This document shows, one piece after another, positions 1 to 7,550 of a DNA stretch of 64,000 bases. The notes beneath the pieces were generated by a model. That model was not told the DNA's origin. It made no database searches and was given only the letters and a program-made list of their open reading frames with translations. Position 1 is the stretch's first letter. Every line of letters starts with the position of its first letter. A program made the position numbers and the translations under genes. The stretch comes from Streptomyces sp. NBC_01471 (GTDB taxonomy: Bacteria; Actinomycetota; Actinomycetes; Streptomycetales; Streptomycetaceae). The stretch covers positions 496,001 to 560,000 of the forward strand of contig NZ_CP109450.1 of the NCBI RefSeq assembly GCF_041438865.1, given 5' to 3'.

Positions 1-1185
1 CATGTAGGGCTTGATCGGGTTGTCCGCCTCGACCGCCGCCCACCGCGGCGAGTTCGGGGTGGCCCGGCCGCGCGCCGCGCCCGCGGCCATCGCGGCCGTC
101 CCCTCCTCGCCCTTGACGACGCCCGCGAGCGTCGTCTTGTTGGGGACGTAGCTCATGGCCCGGGCCAGCTCGGTCTGCCACCTGCGTCCGGCCAGTGCTT
201 CCACGACCCCGACCGCCGCGTCACCGTGGCGGGCCTTGTCGGGAATGATCAGGTCGGAGCCGCCGGTGAAGACCGCCGACGGCTTGCCCGCCGTCCGCCC
301 GGGAATCGGGAAGAAGCCGAGCTTGCCCTTGAGCTGCGGATTGTTCTTCAGGATGGTCTGCGCCGTGCCGGGCACCGCGATGATCTGCGCGACGTCGCCG
401 TCCGCGAACACGTCGGCCTGCTGCGGATGGGCCTCGTCCGCGTTCCTGGGCCCCTTGCCGAGGCTCTGGAGCTCCTTGTAGAAGTCCATGCCTCTGATCG
501 CGGCCGGGCTGTCGAGGGCGCCGGTGAAATTACCGCCGGCCTCATCGGCCAGCTCACCACCCTCGTCCCAGATGAAGCCGGAGAGGGTGTACCAGTCCTG
601 CCCGGCGAGATAGATCCCTTGCCGGCCGTTCCCGTTCAGCTCTTCGGTGTCCTTGATCCACTGCGCCCGGGTCCTCGGCACCTTGGTGATCCCCGCCCCC
701 CTGAACAGGTCCTTGTTGTAGATGACGACCCGGTTGGCCGCGTACCAGGGGATTCCGTACTGGGCGCCGTTGATGCTTCCGGGATCCGCGAGACCGGGCA
801 GCCAGTCCTTGGAGCCGAGGTCGCGGACCGATTCGAGGGTGAGGTCACGCAGCCCGCCGCTCTCCGCGTACATCGCGACCTGGGTGTTGCCGACCTCGAT
901 CAGGTCGGGGCCGTCGCCGGTCCGGAGGGCCGCCGTGACCTTGGCACCGATGCCGCCCCACTCCTGGATCCGGACATCCAGCTTGGTGTTCTTGTGCTCG
1001 CTCTCGTACTCCCGGGTGAAGCGCTGGACGAATCCGTCGGACGCGCTGCCCTTCATCAGCCACACCGTGACCGTGGTGGTGCTGTCGCCCGTGCCGGGAA
1101 GATACCCGCAGCCGGTGAGCGCGGTGGCGGCGAGCGCGGTGGCGGCGAGCAGGGCGGCGCAGCTCAGGCCGGGACGGTTCTTCAC
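1..1185 (-). CDS. Sugar ABC transporter substrate-binding lipoprotein (partial, 3' end missing)
   Basis: Family 1 extracellular solute-binding protein that would deliver an oligosaccharide to a membrane ABC importer. The chosen GTG at 1185 has AGAGGT eight bases upstream and gives a lipoprotein signal peptide of about 23 residues ending LTGC, so the mature protein should be lipid-anchored outside the membrane. The body has the typical pattern: TVTVWLMKGS near the mature N-terminus, then GDGPDLIEVGNT, GIPWYAANRVVIYNKDLF and a C-terminal FTGGSDL. The gene runs off the left edge after about 395 codons, so permeases probably lie outside the window. A DasR-like site lies upstream, which makes chitobiose or N-acetylglucosamine oligomers a reasonable guess for the ligand (DasA/NgcE type), but this is inference. 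GTG at 1194 is an alternative start. Confidence 0.85.
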   Translation of the reverse strand, partial: MKNRPGLSCAALLAATALAATALTGCGYLPGTGDSTTTVTVWLMKGSASDGFVQRFTREYESEHKNTKLDVRIQEWGGIGAKVTAALRTGDGPDLIEVGNTQVAMYAESGGLRDLTLESVRDLGSKDWLPGLADPGSINGAQYGIPWYAANRVVIYNKDLFRGAGITKVPRTRAQWIKDTEELNGNGRQGIYLAGQDWYTLSGFIWDEGGELADEAGGNFTGALDSPAAIRGMDFYKELQSLGKGPRNADEAHPQQADVFADGDVAQIIAVPGTAQTILKNNPQLKGKLGFFPIPGRTAGKPSAVFTGGSDLIIPDKARHGDAAVGVVEALAGRRWQTELARAMSYVPNKTTLAGVVKGEEGTAAMAAGAARGRATPNSPRWAAVEADNPIKPYM

Positions 1186-1269
1186 GGAGGTCACCTCTGT
1201 CGTACGGACACGGCAGTTCATGACCCGACGTGGGGGAAGCACAGACGGCTTGAACGGGTTGGCTGGAGT

Positions 1270-1283
1270 TTGGTACAGACCAA
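1270..1283. promoter_or_regulatory. DasR-like (dre) operator upstream of the sugar-binding lipoprotein
   Basis: The palindromic core TGGTACAGACCA matches 10 of 12 positions of the dre core TGGTCTAGACCA bound by the GntR-family GlcNAc regulator DasR of Streptomyces. It lies about 85 bases upstream of the lipoprotein start at 1185 and would suit control of an aminosugar importer. The match is by eye and from memory of the consensus. Confidence 0.45.
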
Positions 1284-1409
1284 TCCTCGGGGTCAAGACC
1301 CCCGGCGCCCGCACCTGCCCTGCGCGCCCGGGGTCCCGTGACCGGCCGGCACCGCGCGGAGTACGGCTCCGTACGGCACCGTGGAGGGAGGCGACGAAAG
1401 GAGCGGGTC

Positions 1410-1625
1410 ATGACGGACCACACCTACCGGGTGACGGAGATCGTCGGCACCTCCCACGAGGGCGTGGACCAGGCCATCCGCAACGGCCTGGCGCGCGCGG
1501 CCGGCACACTCAGGGGCCTCGACTGGTTCGAGGTCACCCAGGTGCGCGGGCAGATCGTGGACGGACAGGTCGAGCACTACCAGGTCGGCCTGAAGGTCGG
1601 CTTCCGGCTGGAGGACGGCGGGTGA
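1410..1625 (+). CDS. Dodecin family flavin-storage protein
   Basis: A 71-residue protein that fits the dodecin family, small proteins forming hollow dodecamers that bind flavins (riboflavin, FMN or FAD) in the cytoplasm. It shows the family pattern: YRVTEIVGTS strand, a helix beginning DQAIRNGLARA, the WFEVTQVRG strand holding the flavin-stacking tryptophan, and a final strand ending VGLKVGFRLE. Length is normal. The ATG at 1410 is preceded by AAAGGAG at the right distance; an in-frame upstream start is less likely. It stands alone ahead of a flavin-dependent oxidoreductase gene, a suggestive but unproven link. Confidence 0.93.
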   Translation: MTDHTYRVTEIVGTSHEGVDQAIRNGLARAAGTLRGLDWFEVTQVRGQIVDGQVEHYQVGLKVGFRLEDGG

Positions 1626-1673
1626 CCCCGAGGCCCCGGGGAATGCACGGCGGGCCCGGACGTTGAACCTTTC

Positions 1674-2675
1674 GTGAGCTCTGCGATCTCCTCGACCCCG
1701 TTCTCCGTACTGGACCGCTCCCGTACCCGCGAGGGGCGCGACGGTCCGGAGGCCCTGCGTGACACCGTGCGCTTCGCGCAGCAGGCCGAGGCCCTCGGCT
1801 ACCACCGGTTCTGGGTCTCGGAGCATCACAGCGTGCCGGGGGTCGCGGGCTCCGCACCCACCGTTCTCGCCGCGGCCGTCGCGGCCGCCACCTCGACGAT
1901 CCGGGTGGGTACCGGCGGGGTGATGCTGCCCAACCACCGGCCGCTCGTCGTCGCCGAGCAGTTCGGGGTGCTCGAAGCGCTCTTCCCCGGCCGGATCGAC
2001 ATGGGGCTCGGCCGGTCGGTGGGGTTCACCGACGGAATCCGCCGGGCGCTGGGGCACGGCAGACAGGACGCCGAGGACTTCGCCGCCCAGGTGACGGAGC
2101 TGCTGGGCTACTTCTCCGGCGACCAGACCGCGCACCCCCAGGTCCACGCCCGCCCGGCGGAGGGGCTGCGGGTGCCCGCGTTCCTTCTTGCGACCGGCGC
2201 GGGAGCACGGGTGGCGGCCGCGGCCGGACTGCCGCTGGTGATCGCCGCGGTGCGCGGGGAGGACGAGATGCTGCGGGCCGTGGACGGCTACCGCGAGTCG
2301 TTCCGGCCGTCGGCCTGGGGTGAGCGACCGTACGTCGTGCTCTCGGGCACCGTGGCCGTGGCCCCCACCTCCGAGGAGGCCCGCCGGATCCTGCTGCCCG
2401 AGGCCTGGTCCACGGCCTACTCGCGCACCCACGGCACCTTCCCTCCGCTCGCCCCCGCCGAGCGGATCACCGGTCTGCGGATGACCGAACGGGAGCGTTC
2501 CCTCTTCGAGGAGGCGCAGCGCGGTCAGCTGCACGGCACCGAGGACGAGGTGGCGGACGGCCTGGAGAAGGTGCTGAGCCGCAGCGGCGCCGACGAGTTC
2601 CTGGTCACGACCAGTACGTACGACCGCACGGCGCTGCTCGACTCCTACCGGCGACTGGCGCGGATCACCGGCTGA
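1674..2675 (+). CDS. LLM-class flavin-dependent oxidoreductase (MsnO8-like)
   Basis: Luciferase-like monooxygenase family protein of 333 residues, expected to use reduced FMN or F420 on an unknown substrate. The opening SVLDRSRTREG, the helix AEALGYHRFWVSEHHSVPG, the GTGGVMLPNHRPLVVAEQFG block and FPGRIDMGLGRS are characteristic of the MsnO8 subgroup with a (beta/alpha)8 barrel. The GTG start at 1674 has no obvious ribosome binding site, so it may be translated from a short leader or the true start may differ slightly. It follows the dodecin gene by 48 bases and converges on the ArsR-fusion gene with 27 bases between the stops. The substrate cannot be told from sequence. Confidence 0.88.
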   Translation: MSSAISSTPFSVLDRSRTREGRDGPEALRDTVRFAQQAEALGYHRFWVSEHHSVPGVAGSAPTVLAAAVAAATSTIRVGTGGVMLPNHRPLVVAEQFGVLEALFPGRIDMGLGRSVGFTDGIRRALGHGRQDAEDFAAQVTELLGYFSGDQTAHPQVHARPAEGLRVPAFLLATGAGARVAAAAGLPLVIAAVRGEDEMLRAVDGYRESFRPSAWGERPYVVLSGTVAVAPTSEEARRILLPEAWSTAYSRTHGTFPPLAPAERITGLRMTERERSLFEEAQRGQLHGTEDEVADGLEKVLSRSGADEFLVTTSTYDRTALLDSYRRLARITG

Positions 2676-2702
2676 GCAGGCTGCCCGCGCCTGCCCGAGC
2701 CG

Positions 2703-3506
2703 CTATTCGGCGACCGTCCGGCCGCCCTCCAGCAGGGTCTTCAGCGCCGAGAGCATCATGACCCAGCCGTCGCTGACGCCCTCCAGCATCTTGCTGTCGG
2801 GGCTGTCGAAGCCGTCGTGCGTGATGGTCAGCCTCACCCCCGCGGACGGCACCTCGGCGGGCTCGATGTCGAAGGTGACCTTCGAGCGCTCCTGCCGTGC
2901 CGCCTCGGACTCCTCGTCCGACACCTCGTCGAACAGCTCCCGGTGCATGGACTGGAGTGTGTGCCAGGTGTACGAGAGCCGCCTGCCCGGTTCGGCCTCC
3001 AGGACCCGCTGGCCGAGGTCCTCGAAATCCCCGTCGGCCCCCATCTTCCACTCGACCACCGAACCGGGCCCCCAGTCCGAACGGGGCCCCCAGCCGCCCA
3101 TGTACCGCTTGACGAACTCCCAGTCGGTCAGGGCCTGGTAGAGCTTTTCGGGAGTGGTCTGGATGTACGTGACGTAGACGAATTCCGGCTTGTCCATGAC
3201 TGGTCCTTCCAAGGTCCGCTTGAGCTCCGAGAGCGCCGTCAGCCGCCCGCGTTCGTACCGGCCGATCCAGCGGTCGGCCATCTCCTGGATGGGCACGGGG
3301 TTGAGGTAGTGCAGCTTCTGCCTGCCGTGTCTGACGGCCGTCACCAGATGAGCCCCGGCCAGCACTGCGAGGTGTTTGCTCACCGCCTGCCGGCTCATCT
3401 CCAGGCCCTCGCTCAGCTCCCGCAGGCTCTGCCCGTTCCGGGTGTTGAGCCGGTCCAGCAGCCGCCTCCGGTTCGGATCGGCCAGGGCCCGGAACGCCTC
3501 ATCCAT
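2703..3506 (-). CDS. ArsR-family regulator fused to an AHSA1/SRPBCC domain
   Basis: A 267-residue two-domain protein. Residues 1-95 form an ArsR winged helix (DPNRRRLLDRL, then the recognition region MSRQAVSKHLAVLAGAHLV), without the cysteine motifs of metal sensors. Residues 104-267 form a START-like AHSA1 domain (YVTYIQTTPEKLYQAL, RYMGGWGPRSDWGPGS, a C-terminal helix). Such pairs usually lie as two adjacent genes in actinobacteria; here they are in one frame. An internal ATG at 3197 (Met104) is preceded by GAAGGACC, so the AHSA1 part may also be made separately. A perfect inverted repeat directly upstream is the likely self-operator. The ATG at 3506 or the GTG at 3512 is the start; longer versions would translate the operator. 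Confidence 0.88.
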   Translation of the reverse strand: MDEAFRALADPNRRRLLDRLNTRNGQSLRELSEGLEMSRQAVSKHLAVLAGAHLVTAVRHGRQKLHYLNPVPIQEMADRWIGRYERGRLTALSELKRTLEGPVMDKPEFVYVTYIQTTPEKLYQALTDWEFVKRYMGGWGPRSDWGPGSVVEWKMGADGDFEDLGQRVLEAEPGRRLSYTWHTLQSMHRELFDEVSDEESEAARQERSKVTFDIEPAEVPSAGVRLTITHDGFDSPDSKMLEGVSDGWVMMLSALKTLLEGGRTVAE

Positions 3507-3521
3507 GCTCACCCCGACAGC

Positions 3522-3545
3522 ATAGGCAACCAATCGGTTGCCTAT
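3522..3545. promoter_or_regulatory. Perfect 10-bp inverted repeat, likely ArsR-fusion operator
   Basis: ATAGGCAACC and its exact complement GGTTGCCTAT flank a 4-base centre. The repeat ends 15 bases upstream of the regulator start at 3506, where a repressor of the ArsR family would block its own promoter. Confidence 0.7.
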
Positions 3546-3597
3546 CAAGCGGAAGCTGCCCGCCCGGGCGCTGCTCGGGCTCTGCTACGGTTTCCGC

Positions 3598-3666
3598 ATG
3601 TCAGTGATCCGTTGGTATCAGCGCTATGAGCCGGCTCCGGGTGGAGCCGGAGGTCACGTGCGCTGA
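3598..3666 (+). CDS. Leader peptide of an aromatic-amino-acid attenuator
   Basis: A 22-codon frame (ATG at 3598, TGA at 3664-3666) with Trp6, Tyr7 and Tyr10 near its start, lying 130 bases upstream of a DAHP synthase gene and ahead of a strong intrinsic terminator. The arrangement is that of ribosome-mediated attenuation: stalling at Trp/Tyr codons would change RNA folding. Within and after the leader, CCGGCTCC (3631-3638) can pair with GGAGCCGG (3643-3650), while GGCTCCGGG (3633-3641) can instead pair with CCCGGAGCC (3678-3686), giving mutually exclusive stems. Trp attenuators are known in Streptomyces trp genes; this case is inferred from sequence alone. Confidence 0.6.
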   Translation: MSVIRWYQRYEPAPGGAGGHVR

Positions 3667-3689
3667 CCGACCGATCACCCGGAGCCAGC

Positions 3690-3716
3690 AAGGCAGAGAC
3701 GCGTCGTCTCTGCCTT
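3690..3716 (+). terminator. Attenuator terminator ahead of the DAHP synthase gene
   Basis: A perfect 12-bp stem, AAGGCAGAGACG against CGTCTCTGCCTT, with a 3-base loop lies between the leader peptide and the structural gene, 80 bases before its start. A strong hairpin inside a transcript leader rather than after a gene fits conditional termination. Confidence 0.7.
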
Positions 3717-3796
3717 TCGTCGTACAGGCGGGCTGGTACCGGGCGGGCGTGCACCGCACGCACAGGGCCTCCCGCCGCAGCAGAACGGGAACCCCC

Positions 3797-4891
3797 ATGA
3801 ACACCCCCACCACCGACGCGCCCGACACCGGCGACCTGCGGGTCACCGGCTTCCAGCGCCTCGTCGCACCGTCCGCCCTGCGGAACGAACTCCCCCTGGA
3901 CGCCGAGCGTGTGGCACTGGTCCGCGACAGCAGGGAGGCGGTGCGGGCCGTGCTCGCCGGGGAGGACGACCGGCTCCTCCTCGTCGTCGGCCCCTGCTCC
4001 GTCCACGACCCGGCGGCGGCGCTGGAGTACGCCCAGCGGCTCGCGGCGGCCGTCGCACCACTGAGCGGTGAGCTCTGCGTCGTCATGCGCGTCTACTTCG
4101 AGAAGCCGAGGACGACGCTCGGCTGGAAGGGGCTCATCAACGACCCCGACCTGGACGGCACCCACGACGTCGAGCGGGGACTGCGCACCGCCCGTCAGGT
4201 GCTGCTCGACGTGCTCGGCACCGGGCTCCCGGTCGGCTGCGAATTCCTGGAGCCGACCGGCCCGCAGTACATCGCGGACGCCGTGACCTGGGGCGCGATC
4301 GGCGCGCGGACGCCGGAGAGCCAGGTGCACCGCCAGCTCGCGTCCGGGGTGTCGATGCCGGTGGGATTCAAGAACGCGACGGACGGGGACGTGCAGGCGG
4401 CGGTCGACGGCTGCCGGGCGGCCGCGGGCAGCCATGTCTTCTTCGGAATCGACGGTGAAGGCCACGGCTCGGTCGTCTCGACGTCCGGCAATCCCGACTG
4501 CCATGTCATCCTGCGCGGCGGCCGCGGCGGGCCCAATTACGGCCCCCAGGACGTCAGCGACGCGCTCGCGCTGCTGGACAAGGCGGGGATGCCGGGCCGT
4601 CTGGTCGTCGACGCGAGCCACGCCAACAGCGGCAAGGACCCGGTGCGCCAGGCGGAGGTCGTCCGCGAGATCGCCGGCCGGGTGGCCGCGGGCGAGCAGG
4701 GCATCGCCGGGCTGATGGTGGAGAGCTTCTTGCTGGAGGGACGCCAGGAGCCGGGCCCGCTCAGCACACTGACGTACGGTCGGAGCGTCACCGACGCCTG
4801 CGTCGGCTGGGACGAGACCGAGCGCCTGATCGGCGAGCTGGCGGCAGCCGTCGTACGCCGGCGCGGTCGCTCGTCGCAGCAGGCCGGGTGA
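3797..4891 (+). CDS. Class I 3-deoxy-7-phosphoheptulonate (DAHP) synthase
   Basis: First enzyme of the shikimate pathway, joining phosphoenolpyruvate and erythrose 4-phosphate; 364 residues, close to the 350 usual for the AroF/AroG/AroH type. Visible motifs are VVGPCSVHD (residues 63-71), CEFLEPTGPQY, GARTPESQVHRQ, GFKN and VDASHANSGKD, which include the metal and PEP ligands of class I enzymes. Streptomycetes generally depend on a class II DAHP synthase, so this is probably a second isozyme. Its regulation is suggested by the Trp/Tyr leader peptide and terminator upstream. The ATG at 3797 was chosen because the protein then starts just ahead of conserved sequence; the leader region also lies in a long open frame but contains the hairpin. 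Confidence 0.95.
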   Translation: MNTPTTDAPDTGDLRVTGFQRLVAPSALRNELPLDAERVALVRDSREAVRAVLAGEDDRLLLVVGPCSVHDPAAALEYAQRLAAAVAPLSGELCVVMRVYFEKPRTTLGWKGLINDPDLDGTHDVERGLRTARQVLLDVLGTGLPVGCEFLEPTGPQYIADAVTWGAIGARTPESQVHRQLASGVSMPVGFKNATDGDVQAAVDGCRAAAGSHVFFGIDGEGHGSVVSTSGNPDCHVILRGGRGGPNYGPQDVSDALALLDKAGMPGRLVVDASHANSGKDPVRQAEVVREIAGRVAAGEQGIAGLMVESFLLEGRQEPGPLSTLTYGRSVTDACVGWDETERLIGELAAAVVRRRGRSSQQAG

Positions 4892-4948
4892 CGATGTGAG
4901 GGACACCGCTGCCCCTCGGCCGTGAGGGCGACCGCCCGCCGGTCACCA

Positions 4949-4986
4949 CAGACCGCAGACCGCAGACCGCAGACAACAGACAACAG
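4949..4986 (+). repeat. Five tandem heptamers just upstream of the APC permease
   Basis: CAGACCG three times, then CAGACAA twice, then CAG. The array ends 12 bases before the permease ATG at 4999 and abuts its ribosome binding site (AGGGGGATC), so copy-number change could alter the leader of that gene. No function is known. Confidence 0.75.
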
Positions 4987-4998
4987 GGGGATCCCCGC

Positions 4999-6969
4999 AT
5001 GACCGGCAGCCAGGCCGCGCCCCCGCCGGAGCCCGCGCGCCCCGCGGCACGCGGGCGGGCCTGGCTGCTGGAAGGGCTGACCGAGCAGTCGGCGCGGCAC
5101 CCGGGACCGCACGGCACACCACCCGCCGAGAACAAGGGGCATGCCTGGTGGCGGGTGATGTGCCTCACCGGTGTGGACTACTTCTCCACACTCGGCTACC
5201 AGCCGGGGATCGCCGCGCTTGCGGCCGGCCTGCTCTCGCCGCTCGCCACCCTGGTGCTGCTCGCCCTGACTCTCGGCGGCGCGCTTCCCGTGTACCGGCG
5301 GGTGGCCCGTGAGAGCCCGCACGGCGAGGGTTCGATCGCCATGCTGGAGCGGCTGCTGCCGTGGTGGGCGGGGAAACTCTTCGTCCTCGTGCTGCTCGGC
5401 TTCGCGGCGACCGACTTCATGATCACCATCACTCTGTCGGCCGCAGACGCCTCCGCCCATGTGGTGGAGAACCCGTTCGCACCGCACTGGCTCCAGGGCG
5501 CCAATCTCTGGATCACCCTGGCGCTGGTAGCCGGTCTCGGCGCGATCTTCCTCAAGGGCTTCAAGGAAGCCATCGGCATCGCGGTCGTCCTGGTCGGGAT
5601 CTACCTGGGGCTCAACCTGGTCGTCCTCGCCGACTCGGTGTGGAACGTGGCCACCCACTCGGTGGACGTGTCCAACTGGTGGCAGGCCGCGAGGGCCGCG
5701 CACTCCTCGCCGCTCGCGATGATCGGCGTGGCGCTGCTCGTCTTCCCCAAGCTGGCACTCGGCATGTCCGGTTTCGAGACCGGCGTCGCCGTCATGCCGC
5801 AGATCAGGGGTGACGCGACGGACACGTACGCGAAGCCCGCCGGACGGATCCGGGACACCCGCAGGCTGCTCACCACCGCCGCACTGATCATGAGCGGTTT
5901 CCTGCTGGTCTCCAGCCTGGCCACCACCATCCTCATCCCCGCCGCCGAGTTCAAGGCCGGAGGGCGGGCCAACGGGCGGGCGCTCGCCTATCTGGCGCAC
6001 GAGCACCTCGGCGAGGCCTTCGGGACGGTGTACGACGTCTCCACGATCGCGATTCTGTGGTTCGCCGGCGCCTCGGCCCTGGCCGGACTGCTCAACCTCG
6101 TACCGCGCTATCTGCCGCGCTACGGGATGGCGCCGGAGTGGGCGCGCGCCGTCCGGCCGCTCGTGCTCATCTTCGTGGCGATCGCCTTCTTCGTCACCTG
6201 GCAGTTCGACGCGAACGTCGACAAGCAGAGCGGCGCGTACGCCACCGGGGTGCTGGTCCTGATGCTCTCCGCGTCCTTCGCGTCGACGGTCGCGGTCCTG
6301 CACCGGGGGCGCCGGCGGGCCGCGGCCGGGTTCGGCCTGATCACCGCGGTCTTCGCGTACACCCTGGTCACCAATGTGATCGAGCGTCCCGACGGGCTCA
6401 AGATCGCTTCCCTGTTCATCGTCGCCATCCTGCTGACCTCGTTCGCCTCGCGGGTGCACCGCGCCTTCGAACTGCGCGCGGCCGACGTCACCTTCGACGA
6501 CACGGCGGCCCGGCTGGTGGACGCGGCCGCCCGGCTCGGGCCGCTGCGCGTCATCGCCAACGAGCCGCACGAACGCGACGCGGCGGAGTACCACGCGAAG
6601 GAGGGCAGCCAGCGCGAAGAGACCCACATCCCCGAGGGGAGCCCGGTCCTCTTCCTCGAAGTCACCGTGCAGGACTCGTCCGACTTCACGGTGAGCATGC
6701 CGGTGACCGGCGGTGAACGGTACGGGGTACGGATCCTGCGCGTCGTCGGGCCCGGGGTGCCCAACACCATCGCCGCGGTGCTCCTCCAGCTCAGGGACCG
6801 CACCGGCCAGGTGCCGCACGCCTACTTCAACTGGACCGAGGGGAGCCCGGTCGGCCATCTCCTGCGCTTCCTGGTCTTCGGCCACGGCGAGGTGGCCCCG
6901 GTGACCCGTGAGGTCCTGCGCCGGGCGGAACCCGATCCGGCCCGGCGGCCCCGCGTCCACGTGGGCTGA
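4999..6969 (+). CDS. APC-superfamily amino acid/cation permease
   Basis: Integral membrane transporter of 656 residues with about 12 membrane segments. After a hydrophilic N-terminus of about 50 residues come [20 protein letters not shown] and [14 protein letters not shown], typical of the large actinobacterial branch of the amino acid-polyamine-organocation superfamily. The last 180 residues after the membrane part (from about residue 490) form a soluble cytoplasmic domain, which may be regulatory. The ATG has AGGGGGATC upstream. It follows the DAHP synthase gene by 107 bases in the same direction and might share its transcript. The substrate is not evident. Confidence 0.85.
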   Translation: MTGSQAAPPPEPARPAARGRAWLLEGLTEQSARHPGPHGTPPAENKGHAWWRVMCLTGVDYFSTLGYQPGIAALAAGLLSPLATLVLLALTLGGALPVYRRVARESPHGEGSIAMLERLLPWWAGKLFVLVLLGFAATDFMITITLSAADASAHVVENPFAPHWLQGANLWITLALVAGLGAIFLKGFKEAIGIAVVLVGIYLGLNLVVLADSVWNVATHSVDVSNWWQAARAAHSSPLAMIGVALLVFPKLALGMSGFETGVAVMPQIRGDATDTYAKPAGRIRDTRRLLTTAALIMSGFLLVSSLATTILIPAAEFKAGGRANGRALAYLAHEHLGEAFGTVYDVSTIAILWFAGASALAGLLNLVPRYLPRYGMAPEWARAVRPLVLIFVAIAFFVTWQFDANVDKQSGAYATGVLVLMLSASFASTVAVLHRGRRRAAAGFGLITAVFAYTLVTNVIERPDGLKIASLFIVAILLTSFASRVHRAFELRAADVTFDDTAARLVDAAARLGPLRVIANEPHERDAAEYHAKEGSQREETHIPEGSPVLFLEVTVQDSSDFTVSMPVTGGERYGVRILRVVGPGVPNTIAAVLLQLRDRTGQVPHAYFNWTEGSPVGHLLRFLVFGHGEVAPVTREVLRRAEPDPARRPRVHVG

Positions 6970-7159
6970 CCGGCACCGGCCGGAACCGCACTCGCGCCCC
7001 GCGCCCCGCGTCAGCATCGCGTCAGTACCGGGCGGCCGCGCGTCAAGTGTCCGTCAGCGGCCCGGCGGCCACCTCCCCCTGCGGGCATAGCGTCATCGAT
7101 GCGCCCGCGATCCGACCCGGACGGGGCGCCGACCGCCTTCTTCCACCAGGAGAGCCGCC

Positions 7160-7540
7160 ATGTCCACGAGCGCCCGGGCCACCGCCACCGAACCTCCCGA
7201 ACAACCCCCGGCCGGACCTCTCTACGTCCCCGTCCGGCCGGGGCCCACAGGCTGCACGGCCCGTGTCTTCCGCACCCCTCCCGGCGTGCGCACCGCGGTC
7301 GGCTTCACCTCGGAGGCGCGGCTGCGGGACACGCTCGGCCGGAACCAGGCGTGGATCAGGCTCTCCGAACCGGCGCTGCGCGCGCTCGTGGGGCCGCTGG
7401 GGATCGCCGTGCTCACCGTCGACCCGCAGTTCTCGGCGCCCACCGCGACCCGCTCCGGCCGCGACGAGCGGAGCGCCGGGGCTCCCGGCCGCACCGGAGA
7501 GAGCGCCGTCACCACCTGTCTCGATCTGCTGATCGGCTGA
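7160..7540 (+). CDS. SAV_915 family protein of unknown function
   Basis: A 126-residue soluble protein with the pattern of the Streptomyces SAV_915 family, related to the SseB N-terminal fold: PLYVPVRPGPTGCTARVFRTP, TAVGFTSEARLRDTLG, WIRLSEPALRAL, and LTVDPQF near the middle. The ATG at 7160 follows CAGGAGAG. It ends 10 bases before the decarboxylase gene and probably shares its transcript. No catalytic residues can be named. Confidence 0.8.
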   Translation: MSTSARATATEPPEQPPAGPLYVPVRPGPTGCTARVFRTPPGVRTAVGFTSEARLRDTLGRNQAWIRLSEPALRALVGPLGIAVLTVDPQFSAPTATRSGRDERSAGAPGRTGESAVTTCLDLLIG

Positions 7541-7550
7541 GGGGAAAAAC

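Noticed and set aside
4537-7017. 826-codon open frame on the minus strand opposite the APC permease gene
   Set aside because: It is antisense to two well-supported genes, is full of Arg/Gly/Pro/Asp as expected for shadow frames in high-GC DNA, and shows no family motif.
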